NCBI GenBank assembly: GCA_031366005.1
Contig: JANLZB010000037.1
Coordinates: 1-62,999, forward strand
Length of the DNA: 62,999 nt
Direction of reading: 5' to 3'
Source of the DNA: JANLUX01 sp031366005
GTDB taxonomy: Bacteria; Bacteroidota; Bacteroidia; AKYH767-A; OLB10
The position numbers and the translations under genes were made by a program. Shown piece after piece: positions 45,523 to 55,080 of this stretch. Position 1 is the first letter of the stretch, and each line of letters starts with the position of its first letter. The notes beneath the pieces were generated by a model, which was not told the origin of the DNA, made no database searches, and saw only the letters and a program-made list of their open reading frames with translations.

Positions 45523-46236
45523 TTGAAAGAAGAATATTTTAAATGGCACAGCCCGATTACGGGAGTTAGCACTGAAATGGAAGTATTCGGCCATGCCGGT
45601 AAACCTGTTATCATCTATCCTACTTCCATGGGTAGCTATCATCAGAATAAAGACTTCAAATTGATAGAAAGTGTTGCATGGTTTATTGATAAAGGTCTGG
45701 TAAAAATTTATTGTCCTTCCAGTATTGACAATGAATCTTTTTATAATGACCTCATTCATCCCGCTTACCGGATAGCTAATCATATCCTTTATGATAAGAT
45801 GATTTTGGAGGAAGTGGCTTACCGTGCAATGAATGAAACCGGTCAATCAAAAGTAGCTGTTGCCGGTTGCAGCTTTGGAGGTTATCATGCCATAAATTTT
45901 GCTTTCCGTCATCCTGAAGTGGTTAATTATGCTTTTAGTATGGGAGGAGCTTTTGATATTAAAAATCACCTTGATGGTTATTATGATGACAATGTATATT
46001 ATAATAACCCTGTTGATTATCTTCCGGGATTAAACAATGAGCATTTATATAAAATGGGCATCGTGTTAGGCGTGGGTGAACATGACTTTTGTTTGCCGCA
46101 AAATGTGCGACTGGCTGAAATAATGAATCAAAAAAACATTCCGTATTGGTTAGATGTTCGTCCTAATGCAGTTCACGACTGGCCTGTGTGGCGCGAAATG
46201 CTGCCCAATTACTTTGGCAGGATGAATCTTAATTAG
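45523..46236 (+). CDS. Esterase-like alpha/beta hydrolase (COG4947 type)
   Basis: A TTG at 45523 begins the natural start (LKEEYFKWHSPITGVSTEME), giving about 237 residues; the frame opens at 45466. The nucleophile elbow is AGCSFGGYH, preceded by VIIYPTSMGSYHQNKDF, followed by VGEHDFCLPQN (Asp) and VHDWPVWREMLP (His). It matches the COG4947 esterase family. It is followed, 141 nt on, by an ATP-grasp ligase gene, a recurrent pairing in Bacteroidota in my memory. Substrate unknown. Confidence 0.75.
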   Translation: MKEEYFKWHSPITGVSTEMEVFGHAGKPVIIYPTSMGSYHQNKDFKLIESVAWFIDKGLVKIYCPSSIDNESFYNDLIHPAYRIANHILYDKMILEEVAYRAMNETGQSKVAVAGCSFGGYHAINFAFRHPEVVNYAFSMGGAFDIKNHLDGYYDDNVYYNNPVDYLPGLNNEHLYKMGIVLGVGEHDFCLPQNVRLAEIMNQKNIPYWLDVRPNAVHDWPVWREMLPNYFGRMNLN

Positions 46237-46269
46237 ACAATCAGCTGTGGTTGACTCGATAATTGAGAA

Positions 46270-46377
46270 ATTTAGGTTAAACAAAAACAATGGAACAATA
46301 AAACAATACAACAATTTAAGAATTAAACAATTTTAACAATATAGCAATTTAACAATAAAAAAATAAAAAAAATCAAA
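46270..46377. repeat. AACAAT-rich spacer
   Basis: The spacer before the ATP-grasp gene contains about eight copies of (A)ACAAT, several spaced by 8 nt (GGAACAAT, AAAACAAT, ACAACAAT). It shows no coding potential. It may be slippage-derived. Confidence 0.5.
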
Positions 46378-47382
46378 ATGAAAAAAGTAGGTATTTTACA
46401 TGGACAGGAGCGATCTTTTCCCGAAGCATTGGTTAAGCGCATCAATGAAAAAAATGAAAAAAACATTTTTGCTGAATCAGTAAAGATTGACAAAGTGATG
46501 CAGGCAGAGCCATCAGGCTATGATGTGATAGTAGATCGTATTTCGCAGGACGTTCCGTTTTATCGTGCCTATTTAAAAAATGCCGCCCTGTGTGGAACAG
46601 CTGTTGTCAACAACCCTTTCTGGTGGAGCGCTGATGAGAAATTTTTTAACAACTGCCTGGCAGTGAAAATAGGAGTGCCTGTTCCTAAAACAGTATTGCT
46701 TCCATCCAATCAATGGCCTGAGGACACCAATGAAAAATCATTCAGTAACCTGGTAATGCCTTTAGACTGGAATAATATTTTTGAATATACCGGTTACCCA
46801 ACCTATATGAAACCACACTCAGGTGGAGGATGGAAAAGTGTTTATAAACTGAACAATGCTGATGAATTTTACATGGCGCATCAAACTACCGGCAAGCTGG
46901 TGATGATGTTGCAGGAAGAAATCGAATTTCAATCTTACTATCGCTGCTATTGCATCGGGCAAAAAGATATTCGCATCATGGAATACGAACCACGCAACCC
47001 GCATCACCTGCGTTATGTTCACAATCATTTTAATGATGATAAAAAAATCATTAATCTCATACACGATTACACTTTGAAATTAAACGAAGCTTTGGGTTAC
47101 GATTTCAATACAGTAGAATTTGCAGTTCGCGATGGTGTGCCTTATGCAATTGACTTCTGCAATCCCGCTCCCGATGCTGATGTAAGTTCAGTAGGTGAAG
47201 AAAATTTTGAATGGGTGATTGAAACTGCTGCTAACATGTGTATCAAAAGAGCAAAAGATCACAAAGAAGGTGCTGATAACCTTACCTGGGGAACATATTT
47301 AAAGAATGCTGCTAATGGTAAAAGCATCGCTCAAAAAGTAGCTGCTCCTGCAAAGAAAAAACAGGTAGCTGAAAAAGTTTAA
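46378..47382 (+). CDS. ATP-grasp ligase-like protein
   Basis: The 334-residue protein has ATP-grasp features: MKPHSGGGWKSVYKL (nucleotide loop), LMLQEEIEF-like hinge region, RCYCIGQKDIRIMEYEP, and AVRDGVPYAIDFCNPAPDAD with the metal-binding acidic residues. Family enzymes join a carboxylate to an amine or thiol through an acyl phosphate. The C-terminal tail is Lys/Ala-rich. Partnered with the upstream esterase, it may make and process a small peptide or amide, but no product is known. Confidence 0.82.
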   Translation: MKKVGILHGQERSFPEALVKRINEKNEKNIFAESVKIDKVMQAEPSGYDVIVDRISQDVPFYRAYLKNAALCGTAVVNNPFWWSADEKFFNNCLAVKIGVPVPKTVLLPSNQWPEDTNEKSFSNLVMPLDWNNIFEYTGYPTYMKPHSGGGWKSVYKLNNADEFYMAHQTTGKLVMMLQEEIEFQSYYRCYCIGQKDIRIMEYEPRNPHHLRYVHNHFNDDKKIINLIHDYTLKLNEALGYDFNTVEFAVRDGVPYAIDFCNPAPDADVSSVGEENFEWVIETAANMCIKRAKDHKEGADNLTWGTYLKNAANGKSIAQKVAAPAKKKQVAEKV

Positions 47383-47396
47383 TTAAACATTAATCT

Positions 47397-47431
47397 AAAC
47401 CCTGCCTTCTCCAATAAAGAGGGCAGGGTTT
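47397..47431. terminator. Bidirectional terminator between the ATP-grasp and LRR genes
   Basis: Perfect 10-bp stem AAACCCTGCC/GGCAGGGTTT with a 15-nt loop, T-rich on the right and A-rich on the left. It separates converging genes ending at 47382 and 47446. Confidence 0.85.
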
Positions 47432-47445
47432 ATTATTTTCTTTAC

Positions 47446-50131
47446 TTAACGCTTTTCACTTATCACCATTTTCTTGTGCATCTTTCCTCCGGCATAACTT
47501 ACCACACATTCATACACTCCTGCTGCTATCAATGGCAAACCCACCTTTTGTGATTGACTTGAAGAAAAAATGCTTTTCGCAAAAACCTTTCTTCCGCTCA
47601 TATCATAAATAGCTAACATGCCTTCCTCTTCCTTTCCCGTACTAAAAACAATTTTCAACTCACCACCTGATACAATTGGATTCGGATAAATATCCGCGAC
47701 CATCTCCCCCTTTAGGGGGCGGGGGGGTAAAGTGAGGTCAGTAACAATATCCACCTGATTAAACGTAGTATTCGTAACCACCGGGCTGTTAAAATCAAAA
47801 TAAATATATGCAGTATTATTAATAACCGTTCCCGGCACCAAACCATCATTCAACTTAACTCTGTATTGCACATAACCATGACTGTTCGGCTCATACGTTA
47901 CACTGTCCACCAAATTAATATTCGGGAAATTAAACTTCATCACATTACCTATCACCTGCACCAATGGCTCATGGCTGTAAGCAAGCAACTGAATGCTGCT
48001 CTCGTCAATATCATTATCCAACGTATCTAATATATAAATATGCTGTGCAGGTGCATTACCAGTGTTTTGAAAACGAATGGTGTATGTGAGTTCATGTTGC
48101 GAGGTATCAGTGATGCCTGATGGGCTCACTTGCTTATCATTAGGATCATAGCTGTTAACCACTGTATAGCAATGCGTATAATTATTATTAGTAGTATTGT
48201 TATCGCCCGTCAAAGGCAATACCGTAACATTAAAGCAAACCTGGCTACCCAACTGCGCAGTAGTGTCTGTCTGAACACTAATTCCAAAATCAGTTAACAT
48301 ATTCACTAAACCAAAATCAGCAATAGTATAAATCAGCGTATCGCCATTTACAACAGGCGTTAATGCACCTGCTACTATACTGCTAAAACTTGCAGGTCCG
48401 TTAATAATAACTCTAACAGTACCGTTTACTCCTGCAGCACAATGAAGATTATAGAGATTACTCATATCCCCGGCACTCACGTTTACTGTAGCAAAATTAG
48501 CCGGGCGAAAAATTCCTGATGTAAGTACCACACTGCTTACCCCAACATCAAAACCGGGTTTACATTCCAATGAGAAATCTTTGTTATAAAATAAAGAATT
48601 TGCAGAAGTTACATAAGTAGCATAAAATCCTGCAATAGGACAATTAAAAATCACTGGTAAGCCTGATGTATCAACTGAATAAGTATAATTCCCTGTATCA
48701 GTATCAAAAGAATATCGTCCCATTTCATCAGAAAAGGTTTGTTGTAGTAAACTTCCGCCCTGATACAAATTCAATTTAATGTTGTTTTGTAAAAATTCAT
48801 TGCTATCCACCACACAATTTGTATTAGCATCTGTAAAAGCTCTGCCGCTTAAGTTCCAATAAACCGTACAATTGTTTTGATTAATCAAATCGCAAAGCGG
48901 AAAACTGGTTACTGGCGGGAGTGCGCTAACAGTTATATAAATAATATTAGGCATACAAGAAACGGCAGTGCCATACCAGTTAAATTCATCAATGCTATCT
49001 ATCGGAGGAAGGCATGTAAGGTTTGGATTATCTTGAATAGCCAACCAATCCATATGGCTGGGAAGAGCGGGTAACGAAGTAAGTAGATTATTACGACATT
49101 CAAGATATGTTAATGAGGATGGTAGAACGGGTAATGAAGTTAATTGATTTCCATCACAATAAAGTTCATTTAACGTGGTGGGCAATAGAGGTAAAGAAGT
49201 TAGTTGAGTATTCGAGCAATATAAATATCTCAGTAAGCCTGGTAAACTTGGTAACATATTCAACTGATTATTCGAGCAGTCAAAATAAATTAAGGAAGCT
49301 GGTAAAGTCTGCAATGAAGTCAATTGATTTCCCCAACACGCCAAAGTAGATAATGAAGGAGGCAAAGCAGGCAAAACAGTTAACGGATTGCCTCCGCAGT
49401 CTAAAAAATATAATGACAAAGGCAATGAAGGTAAAGCTGTCAATTGATTAGCTTCGCACTGAAGAGCTCCTAAGGAGGCAGGCAATCCCGGTAAGGAAGT
49501 CAGTATATTAGACTGACATCTTAGGTTTGTTAATGTAGCAGGCAATGCGGACAATGAAGTTAAATCGTTAGAAGCACAGTCAAGATTCGTGAGTGAATTT
49601 GGTAAAGTCGGTAATGTTGTAAATAGATTGTCATTACAATGCAAAACCTGTAATGAAGATGGTATAGTCGGGAATGAAGTGAGTTGATTGTCTCCGCATA
49701 CGAGCGAATTCAATGAAGCAGGTATAGCGGGCAACGAAGTCAATTGATTAGCTTCACAATTCAGACTAATTAATGCTGGCGGCAATGTCGGTAAGATAAG
49801 AAGATAATTTCCATCACAATAAAGATTATTTAATGAGGCAGGTAAACCAGGTAAAGCGGTCAGTTGATTATTGGTGCATCCAAGTGTAATAAGGTTATCG
49901 AAATAACTAATCCCTGTAAGATCACTAATATTGTTAGACGCACAATTAACAGTAGTAGCATTAATTACTGCATTACAAGTCGTATCCATTTGGTTGCCGT
50001 TCATGCAACTTGCATAACCATTATTGTTCAGCCAGCTCACAAAATTTGCATCAGGTATTGTTACATATTGTGCATTTGCACTCATCAGCGCAAAGCAAAA
50101 CGTAATAATTTTTTCTTGTAAAGTTTTTCAT
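47446..50131 (-). pseudogene. Leucine-rich-repeat T9SS protein with a frameshift in the signal peptide
   Basis: The main frame (47446-50085) encodes about 15 LRRs of 21-22 residues (LTSLPALPSSLTYLECRNNL-like), a beta-sandwich domain of the SYDPNDKQVSPSG type, and a T9SS sorting domain (ADIYPNPIVSGGELKIVFST, to KKMVISEKR). Its first ATG lacks a signal peptide. Upstream, ATG 50131 reads MKNFTRK, and removal of one base from the A6 run (plus-strand T6 at 50109-50114) joins it in frame to IITFCFALMSANAQ, a good signal. So the gene is probably exported when in frame; the break may be an error or a phase switch. A GC-rich repeat-like insert (LPPRPLKGEM) precedes the sorting domain. Confidence 0.75.
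47700..47740. repeat. GC-rich repeat-like insert inside the LRR protein gene
   Basis: CTCCCCCTTTAGGGGGCGGG and GGGGTAAAGTGAGG are unlike the AT-rich flanks. They encode LTLPPRPLKGEM between the conserved domains. The composition resembles the dispersed GC-rich palindromes but the match is partial. Confidence 0.5.
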
Positions 50132-50306
50132 ATTGGTAGTGTTTTGGAGTAAGAGTGAGCAAGAGCAAATATCAATCCGCAAAATAAATTATTGAAGGTC
50201 ATCAATAAAACTTTAGTAAAATCTTTTACCGCATCGTCAGGTTTTTATATCAAGCAAATTAAAGCATTAAAATCAAAGCCAAACGCTTATCAAAAAAATT
50301 TAAACG

Positions 50307-50346
50307 GGTATGTTCAATAAAGCTGACACAGTTTATTGAACATACC
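50307..50346. repeat. Perfect 15-bp inverted repeat
   Basis: GGTATGTTCAATAAA (50307-50321) and its complement (50332-50346) surround a 10-nt loop. The outer ACG/CGT pair extends it after a one-base bulge. No U-tract follows. It could be a protein-binding site or a remnant of an inserted element. Confidence 0.75.
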
Positions 50347-50430
50347 GTCTTGATATCGTGAACCGAACCCATCAGGCATTCATCGGGCACTTCATTACTT
50401 GTGATTTAATTTCAAATCAACTAACAAATC

Positions 50431-50493
50431 GTCAACTGTCAACTGTCAACTGTCAACTGTCAACTGTCAACTGTCAACCATCAACTGTCAACT
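50431..50493. repeat. Nine-unit heptamer array (GTCAACT)
   Basis: Nine tandem 7-mers: six exact GTCAACT, then GTCAACC, ATCAACT and GTCAACT, ending 19 nt before the actA promoter. The unit is the complement of the AGTTGAC unit at 31485. Confidence 0.95.
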
Positions 50494-50512
50494 TATTTTT
50501 TTTCAAATCCCT

Positions 50513-50541
50513 TTGTTGGAATAATGTTTCTGTTAAATTTG
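50513..50541 (+). promoter_or_regulatory. Promoter of the act-cox operon
   Basis: TTG (50513-50515), an 18-nt spacer and TAAATTTG (50534-50541) fit the Bacteroidota consensus TTG-N17-20-TAnnTTTG. The leader to the actA start would be about 60 nt. Confidence 0.7.
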
Positions 50542-50611
50542 CCCACCTGTAAAAAAGTGTCAGTGATAGGTAAAAAAATTTCCGGCATCGCTAAAACTAA
50601 AATATGAAATT

Positions 50612-51838
50612 ATGATTCAACGGTTTACAGCAAAACTTCTCTCTTTGTTTTTAGCCTTTTTGCTGTTTGCAGCTTTCGCTCATGCGCAACCAAATGGCGA
50701 AAATCTCTTCAAGTCAAACTGTGCACAGTGTCACAGCACTTCCGATTCTAAGGTAATTGGTCCCGGATTAAAAGACATTCTAAAAAGACGTAATGAAGCC
50801 TGGCTTCTTCCATGGATTCATAATTCTCAGTCAGTAATTAAAAGCGGTGATGCGTATGCTGTAAAGTTGTTCGAGCAGAACAACAAAACGGTAATGCCTA
50901 CTTTTTCTTTAAAGGACGATGAGATAAAAGCCATTCTTGCTTATGTAAAAGCTGAAGGAGAAAAATCTCCCGCTGTTGTCACTGCCACCACTGCTCAAAC
51001 TACTGATCAAGCCGCTGATGAGGGATTTCCCTGGGGATTATTAGTGCTTACTGCTTTATTGGTTATTATTTTCCTTGCATTAAATAAAGCCAAGAAAGCG
51101 CTTGAAAAAGTTGTTCGTGAAAAAGAAGGATTACCTGAACCAGTTGTATTAATTGGCAAAGCACATTATAAACACTGGATTCGCGAGCATAAAAAATTAA
51201 TTGCAGTATTGTTAATAGTATTTTTTGTATGGAGCAGCTGGAAAGGATGGTATGCGCTGGCTGGTATTGGTATCACACAGGATTATCAGCCTGATCAGCC
51301 TATCAAATTTTCGCATCAGTTACATGCTGGTACTAATGGTATCAATTGTAAATATTGCCACAGTTCTGCAGAAAAAGGAAAAGCATCGGGCATACCCACT
51401 TTAAATGTTTGTATGAACTGCCATAAATATGTACAGTCGGGTTCAAAGTATGGTAAAGATGAAATAGCTAAAATTTATAAGGCATTGGATTATGATCCTT
51501 CCACTCAGAAGTATGGCAGCAATCCAAAACCAATCGAATGGATTCGCATTCATAATCTACCTGACTTTGCTTACTTCAATCACTCGCAGCACGTAGTAGT
51601 TGGTAAAATAGAATGTCAGACCTGTCATGGTCCAGTGGAGGAAATGGAGCAGGTAAAACAATATTCTCCATTAACCATGGGATGGTGTATTGATTGTCAT
51701 CGCACCACTGAAGTAAAAATGGAAGGCAATGGATATTACACCCAGCTGCACGAAGACCTTAAAAAGAAATTCGGAAAAGACGCTAAGATAACAGTTGATA
51801 AAATTGGTGGCTTAGAGTGCGCCCGGTGTCATTATTAA
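50612..51838 (+). CDS. actA: Alternative complex III subunit A, multiheme cytochrome c
   Basis: The 408-residue protein has a signal peptide, a monoheme domain at the N-terminus (CAQCH, 37-41), two membrane helices (WGLLVLTALLVIIFLALN, and LIAVLLIVFFVWSSW), then five further CxxCH sites (CKYCH, CMNCH, CQTCH, CIDCH, CARCH). The five-heme part is the ActA core that passes electrons towards cytochrome c or the oxidase. The fused N-terminal monoheme domain adds a sixth haem, as in some Bacteroidota. First gene of the operon. Confidence 0.92.
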   Translation: MIQRFTAKLLSLFLAFLLFAAFAHAQPNGENLFKSNCAQCHSTSDSKVIGPGLKDILKRRNEAWLLPWIHNSQSVIKSGDAYAVKLFEQNNKTVMPTFSLKDDEIKAILAYVKAEGEKSPAVVTATTAQTTDQAADEGFPWGLLVLTALLVIIFLALNKAKKALEKVVREKEGLPEPVVLIGKAHYKHWIREHKKLIAVLLIVFFVWSSWKGWYALAGIGITQDYQPDQPIKFSHQLHAGTNGINCKYCHSSAEKGKASGIPTLNVCMNCHKYVQSGSKYGKDEIAKIYKALDYDPSTQKYGSNPKPIEWIRIHNLPDFAYFNHSQHVVVGKIECQTCHGPVEEMEQVKQYSPLTMGWCIDCHRTTEVKMEGNGYYTQLHEDLKKKFGKDAKITVDKIGGLECARCHY

Positions 51839-51855
51839 TGAAAATGGTTTGAAAA

Positions 51856-51925
51856 AGTTTATGGTTTACGGTTTACAGTTGGCTTGCGCAAGCAACCGTA
51901 AACGGTAAACGGAAAACGGTAAACT
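51856..51925. repeat. Heptamer inverted repeat between actA and actB
   Basis: Left units AGTTTAT, GGTTTAC, GGTTTAC, AGTTGGC lead into the palindrome GCTTGCGCAAGC. Then come complementary right units of the type GTAAACG/GGTAAAC ending at AAACT. A transcript would fold into a long hairpin within the operon. It may modulate actA versus actB levels. Confidence 0.8.
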
Positions 51926-51934
51926 AAACAAAAT

Positions 51935-54900
51935 ATGGAAAAAAAATACTGGAAAGGTGTAGAAGAACTTCGCAATGAGCCGGAATTTGTCCGCTTGCGC
52001 AATAATGAGTTCTTCGAAAATTTGCCGCTTGATGAAATTGTTTCAAAGAAAGCATCATCTGATACTTCTACTTCACGCAGGGATTTTTTAAAGTTTTTAG
52101 GGTTCAGTGTTGCAGCAGCTTCTCTTGCTGCCTGCGAGGCTCCTGTTAAAAAAGCAATTCCTTACGTAATCAAACCGGAGGAAATTACACCCGGTGTTCC
52201 TAATTATTATGCATCCACTTATTATGATGGAAACGATTATTGCAGCATCCTTGTAAAGACACGTGAAGGCCGCCCTATTAAAATTGAAGGTAACGAAATG
52301 TCAGGTGTTACCAAAGGGGGAACCAATGCACGTGTTCAGGCTTCTGTTTTAAGTTTATATGACAGCGCACGTTTAAAAGGTCCTTTGGCAAACCATAAAC
52401 CAGCTGAGTGGAGTACCATTGACAGTGAAATAAAAAATAAATTAGGACAGGTTGTAGCATCGGGAAAAAAAATTGCTATAGTTAGTTCATCCATTGCAAG
52501 CCCTAGTACCAAAAAAGTTATTGCTGATTTTTCTGCAAAATATCCAAACACTCAACATGTAGTGTATGATGCTGTTTCTTATTATGGTTTGATAAAAGGC
52601 AACGAGCTTTCATTTGGCAAAGCTGCTATACCTTCTTATCATTTTGAAAATGCAGATGTAATCGTGAGTTTCGGTGCTGATTTTCTTGCCAACTGGCTTT
52701 CGCCAATTGAGTTTGCAAAACAATACGCACAAAACCGAAAACTGCGAAACAAGAAAAACATGAGTCGCCACATACAGTTTGAGGCGAACTTAACTTTAAC
52801 AGGTTCCAATGCTGATAACCGTTACCGTGTTCGTGCAAGCAGCATGGGTGCAGCCATTGCAAATCTTTATAATAAGATAGCTGGCGCTACAGGCGGTGCC
52901 GCAGTAGCTACTTCCACTGCCGTGGATAAAGAAATTACTGCTGTAGCCAATGAATTATTAAGTGCAAAAGGCAAAGCTTTGGTAGTGGCACGCAGCAATG
53001 ATCCTAATGTGCAGGTGTTGATAAATGGAATCAATAGCATGCTGGGCAGTTATGGTTCTACTATTGATCTGAATCAGCCGAACATGACCCGCAGCAGTAA
53101 TGATGAAGCTGTTGGAAATTTAATTACCGATTTAAATAATGGTGCAGTAGGCGCTGTTATATTATATAATTCAAATCCTGTTTACACAATGCCATCATTT
53201 AAAGATGCAATGGCTAAGGCAGGATTAAAAATTTCTTTTGCTGATCGCGAAGATGAGTCAGCAACCTTCTGCGATTATGTGTGTCCTGATCATCATTATC
53301 TCGAATCATGGAATGATGCAGAACCACGTAAAGGAATGTTCAGCTTGACTCAGCCTACCATTCAGCCATTGTTTAATACCAGACAAGCTCAAGAGAGTTT
53401 GTTAAAATGGGCTGATGCACCTGTAGCTGATTACTATACTTATTTACAGGATGCATGGAAAGGCAATGCTTTCGCGATGCAATCAGGTATAAGTTCTTAC
53501 GAAGCTTTCTGGGCAAAATCATTACAGGACGGAGTTTTTGAAACTGTTACTGCTCCTGCCGCTGCTGCTGCTTTTGTTGGTAACGTACAGGATGCTGCCG
53601 CTAAAATTGGTAAGCCATCCACAGGAGTAGAAGTAATACTTTATGAAAAAACAGGTATTGCAAATGGTAACCAGGGAAACAATCCATGGTTGCATGAGTT
53701 GCCAGATCCTATTTCAAAAGTTTGCTGGGATAATTACTTTGCTGTAGCTCCTGTGTATGCAGAAAAAATGGGTTACAAGCAAGGCACTGTCATCGAAGTA
53801 AAGATGGGAAATGTTTCTGTTAAAGGCCCTGTTCTTTTACAACCAGGTATGGCTGATGAAACAATGGCAATTGCCCTTGGTTACGGCAGAACAAAAGTTG
53901 GTAAAGCCGGTGATGGAGTAGGAGTGAACGCATTTCCGCTGGTTACTATGGCAAATGGTGCATTAAAATATTTTGCTGCCGGTGTTACAGTAAATAAAAC
54001 GGTTGATGACGAATATCTCTTAGCTTCCACACAGATGCATCACACCATGATGGGTCGTGAGATAGTGAAGGAAACTACTTTAGGCGAATGGACAAAAAAT
54101 CCAAGGTCAGGCAACCCTGTTCTGGAGATTGAAACTCCTTACGGTAAAAAAGAACCAAAGAATGTAAATCTCTGGGCAACAGAAAAGAAACCCGGTTTTC
54201 CGAAAGAAAATCATTTCTGGAACATGGGTATTGATCTCAATTCATGTATTGGTTGCGGTGCCTGTGTTATAGCATGTACTGCTGAAAATAATGTTCCTGT
54301 TGTTGGCAAGGATGAAATAATGCGCAGCCGCGAAATGCACTGGATCCGCATTGACCGTTATTACAGCAGCGATACAACGAAAGAAAATGCGCAGGAAAAA
54401 AATCTTGGTAAATTAAGTATGTATGCTGAGATGGAAAAACCAACTGCTGACAATCCTGAAGTGGTGTTTCAGCCGCTCATGTGCCAGCATTGTAATCATG
54501 CACCATGCGAAACCGTTTGCCCCGTAGTTGCTACTACTCATAGTTCAGAAGGATTGAACATGATGGCTTATAACCGTTGTATCGGAACACGCTATTGTGC
54601 CAATAACTGTCCTTATAAAGTAAGACGTTTTAACTGGTTCCGTTATAACGAGAATGAACAATTCCCATTTAACCAATATGATAATCTTGGTAAGATGGTA
54701 TTGAATCCTGATGTGGTGGTTCGCTCACGGGGAGTAATGGAAAAATGCACCATGTGTGTTCAGCGTGTTCAGTATGGAAAGTTAGATGCTAAGAAAGAAG
54801 GACGCAGACCAAAAGACGGTGAAATAAAAACTGCCTGTGCTCAGGCATGTCCTACCAATGCAATAACATTCGGTGATTTTAATAATGATGAGAGTGAAGT

Positions 54901-55015
54901 TCACGAGTTGTTTAATGATCCGCGTTCTTATCATTTGTTAGAGGAGCTGGACACGCAGCCTTCAGTTTTCTATCAAACCAAAGTGAGAAATAAAAAGGCA
55001 GGGAAAGAAGCATAA
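51935..55015 (+). CDS. actB: Alternative complex III subunit B, iron-sulfur/molybdopterin-like fusion
   Basis: The 1026-residue protein starts with a Tat-like signal (SRRDFLKFLGFSVAAASLAA). It then has a molybdopterin-oxidoreductase-like domain that has probably lost the cofactor. The C-terminal part (from about residue 765) carries iron-sulfur cluster Cys sets (CIGCGACVIACTAENNVP, CQHCNHAPCETVCP, CIGTRYCANNCP, CTMCVQ, ACAQACP). This fusion is diagnostic of ActB. It takes electrons from quinol-binding ActC. Follows actA on the same strand. Confidence 0.95.
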   Translation: MEKKYWKGVEELRNEPEFVRLRNNEFFENLPLDEIVSKKASSDTSTSRRDFLKFLGFSVAAASLAACEAPVKKAIPYVIKPEEITPGVPNYYASTYYDGNDYCSILVKTREGRPIKIEGNEMSGVTKGGTNARVQASVLSLYDSARLKGPLANHKPAEWSTIDSEIKNKLGQVVASGKKIAIVSSSIASPSTKKVIADFSAKYPNTQHVVYDAVSYYGLIKGNELSFGKAAIPSYHFENADVIVSFGADFLANWLSPIEFAKQYAQNRKLRNKKNMSRHIQFEANLTLTGSNADNRYRVRASSMGAAIANLYNKIAGATGGAAVATSTAVDKEITAVANELLSAKGKALVVARSNDPNVQVLINGINSMLGSYGSTIDLNQPNMTRSSNDEAVGNLITDLNNGAVGAVILYNSNPVYTMPSFKDAMAKAGLKISFADREDESATFCDYVCPDHHYLESWNDAEPRKGMFSLTQPTIQPLFNTRQAQESLLKWADAPVADYYTYLQDAWKGNAFAMQSGISSYEAFWAKSLQDGVFETVTAPAAAAAFVGNVQDAAAKIGKPSTGVEVILYEKTGIANGNQGNNPWLHELPDPISKVCWDNYFAVAPVYAEKMGYKQGTVIEVKMGNVSVKGPVLLQPGMADETMAIALGYGRTKVGKAGDGVGVNAFPLVTMANGALKYFAAGVTVNKTVDDEYLLASTQMHHTMMGREIVKETTLGEWTKNPRSGNPVLEIETPYGKKEPKNVNLWATEKKPGFPKENHFWNMGIDLNSCIGCGACVIACTAENNVPVVGKDEIMRSREMHWIRIDRYYSSDTTKENAQEKNLGKLSMYAEMEKPTADNPEVVFQPLMCQHCNHAPCETVCPVVATTHSSEGLNMMAYNRCIGTRYCANNCPYKVRRFNWFRYNENEQFPFNQYDNLGKMVLNPDVVVRSRGVMEKCTMCVQRVQYGKLDAKKEGRRPKDGEIKTACAQACPTNAITFGDFNNDESEVHELFNDPRSYHLLEELDTQPSVFYQTKVRNKKAGKEA

Positions 55016-55027
55016 AAAAATAAAAAT

Positions 55028-55064
55028 CCTTTTCCTCTGATTTGAAGGGGAACTTAGGGTGAGG
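55028..55064. repeat. GC-rich repeat between actB and actC
   Basis: TTTCCTCTGATTTGAAGGGG and AACTTAGGGTGAGG. The complement starts CCTCACCCTAAGTTCCCCTT, matching the pyrF and 62751 elements in the CCTCACCC and CCCCT words. Confidence 0.6.
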
Positions 55065-55080
55065 AAAAAAATAAAGCAAT

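Larger units (their letters stand above)
50132..50611. other. Divergent regulatory region upstream of the act operon
   Basis: A 480-nt gap between the LRR gene and actA. It contains a 15-bp inverted repeat, a nine-unit heptamer array and the actA promoter, each listed separately. No gene is supported. Confidence 0.6.
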
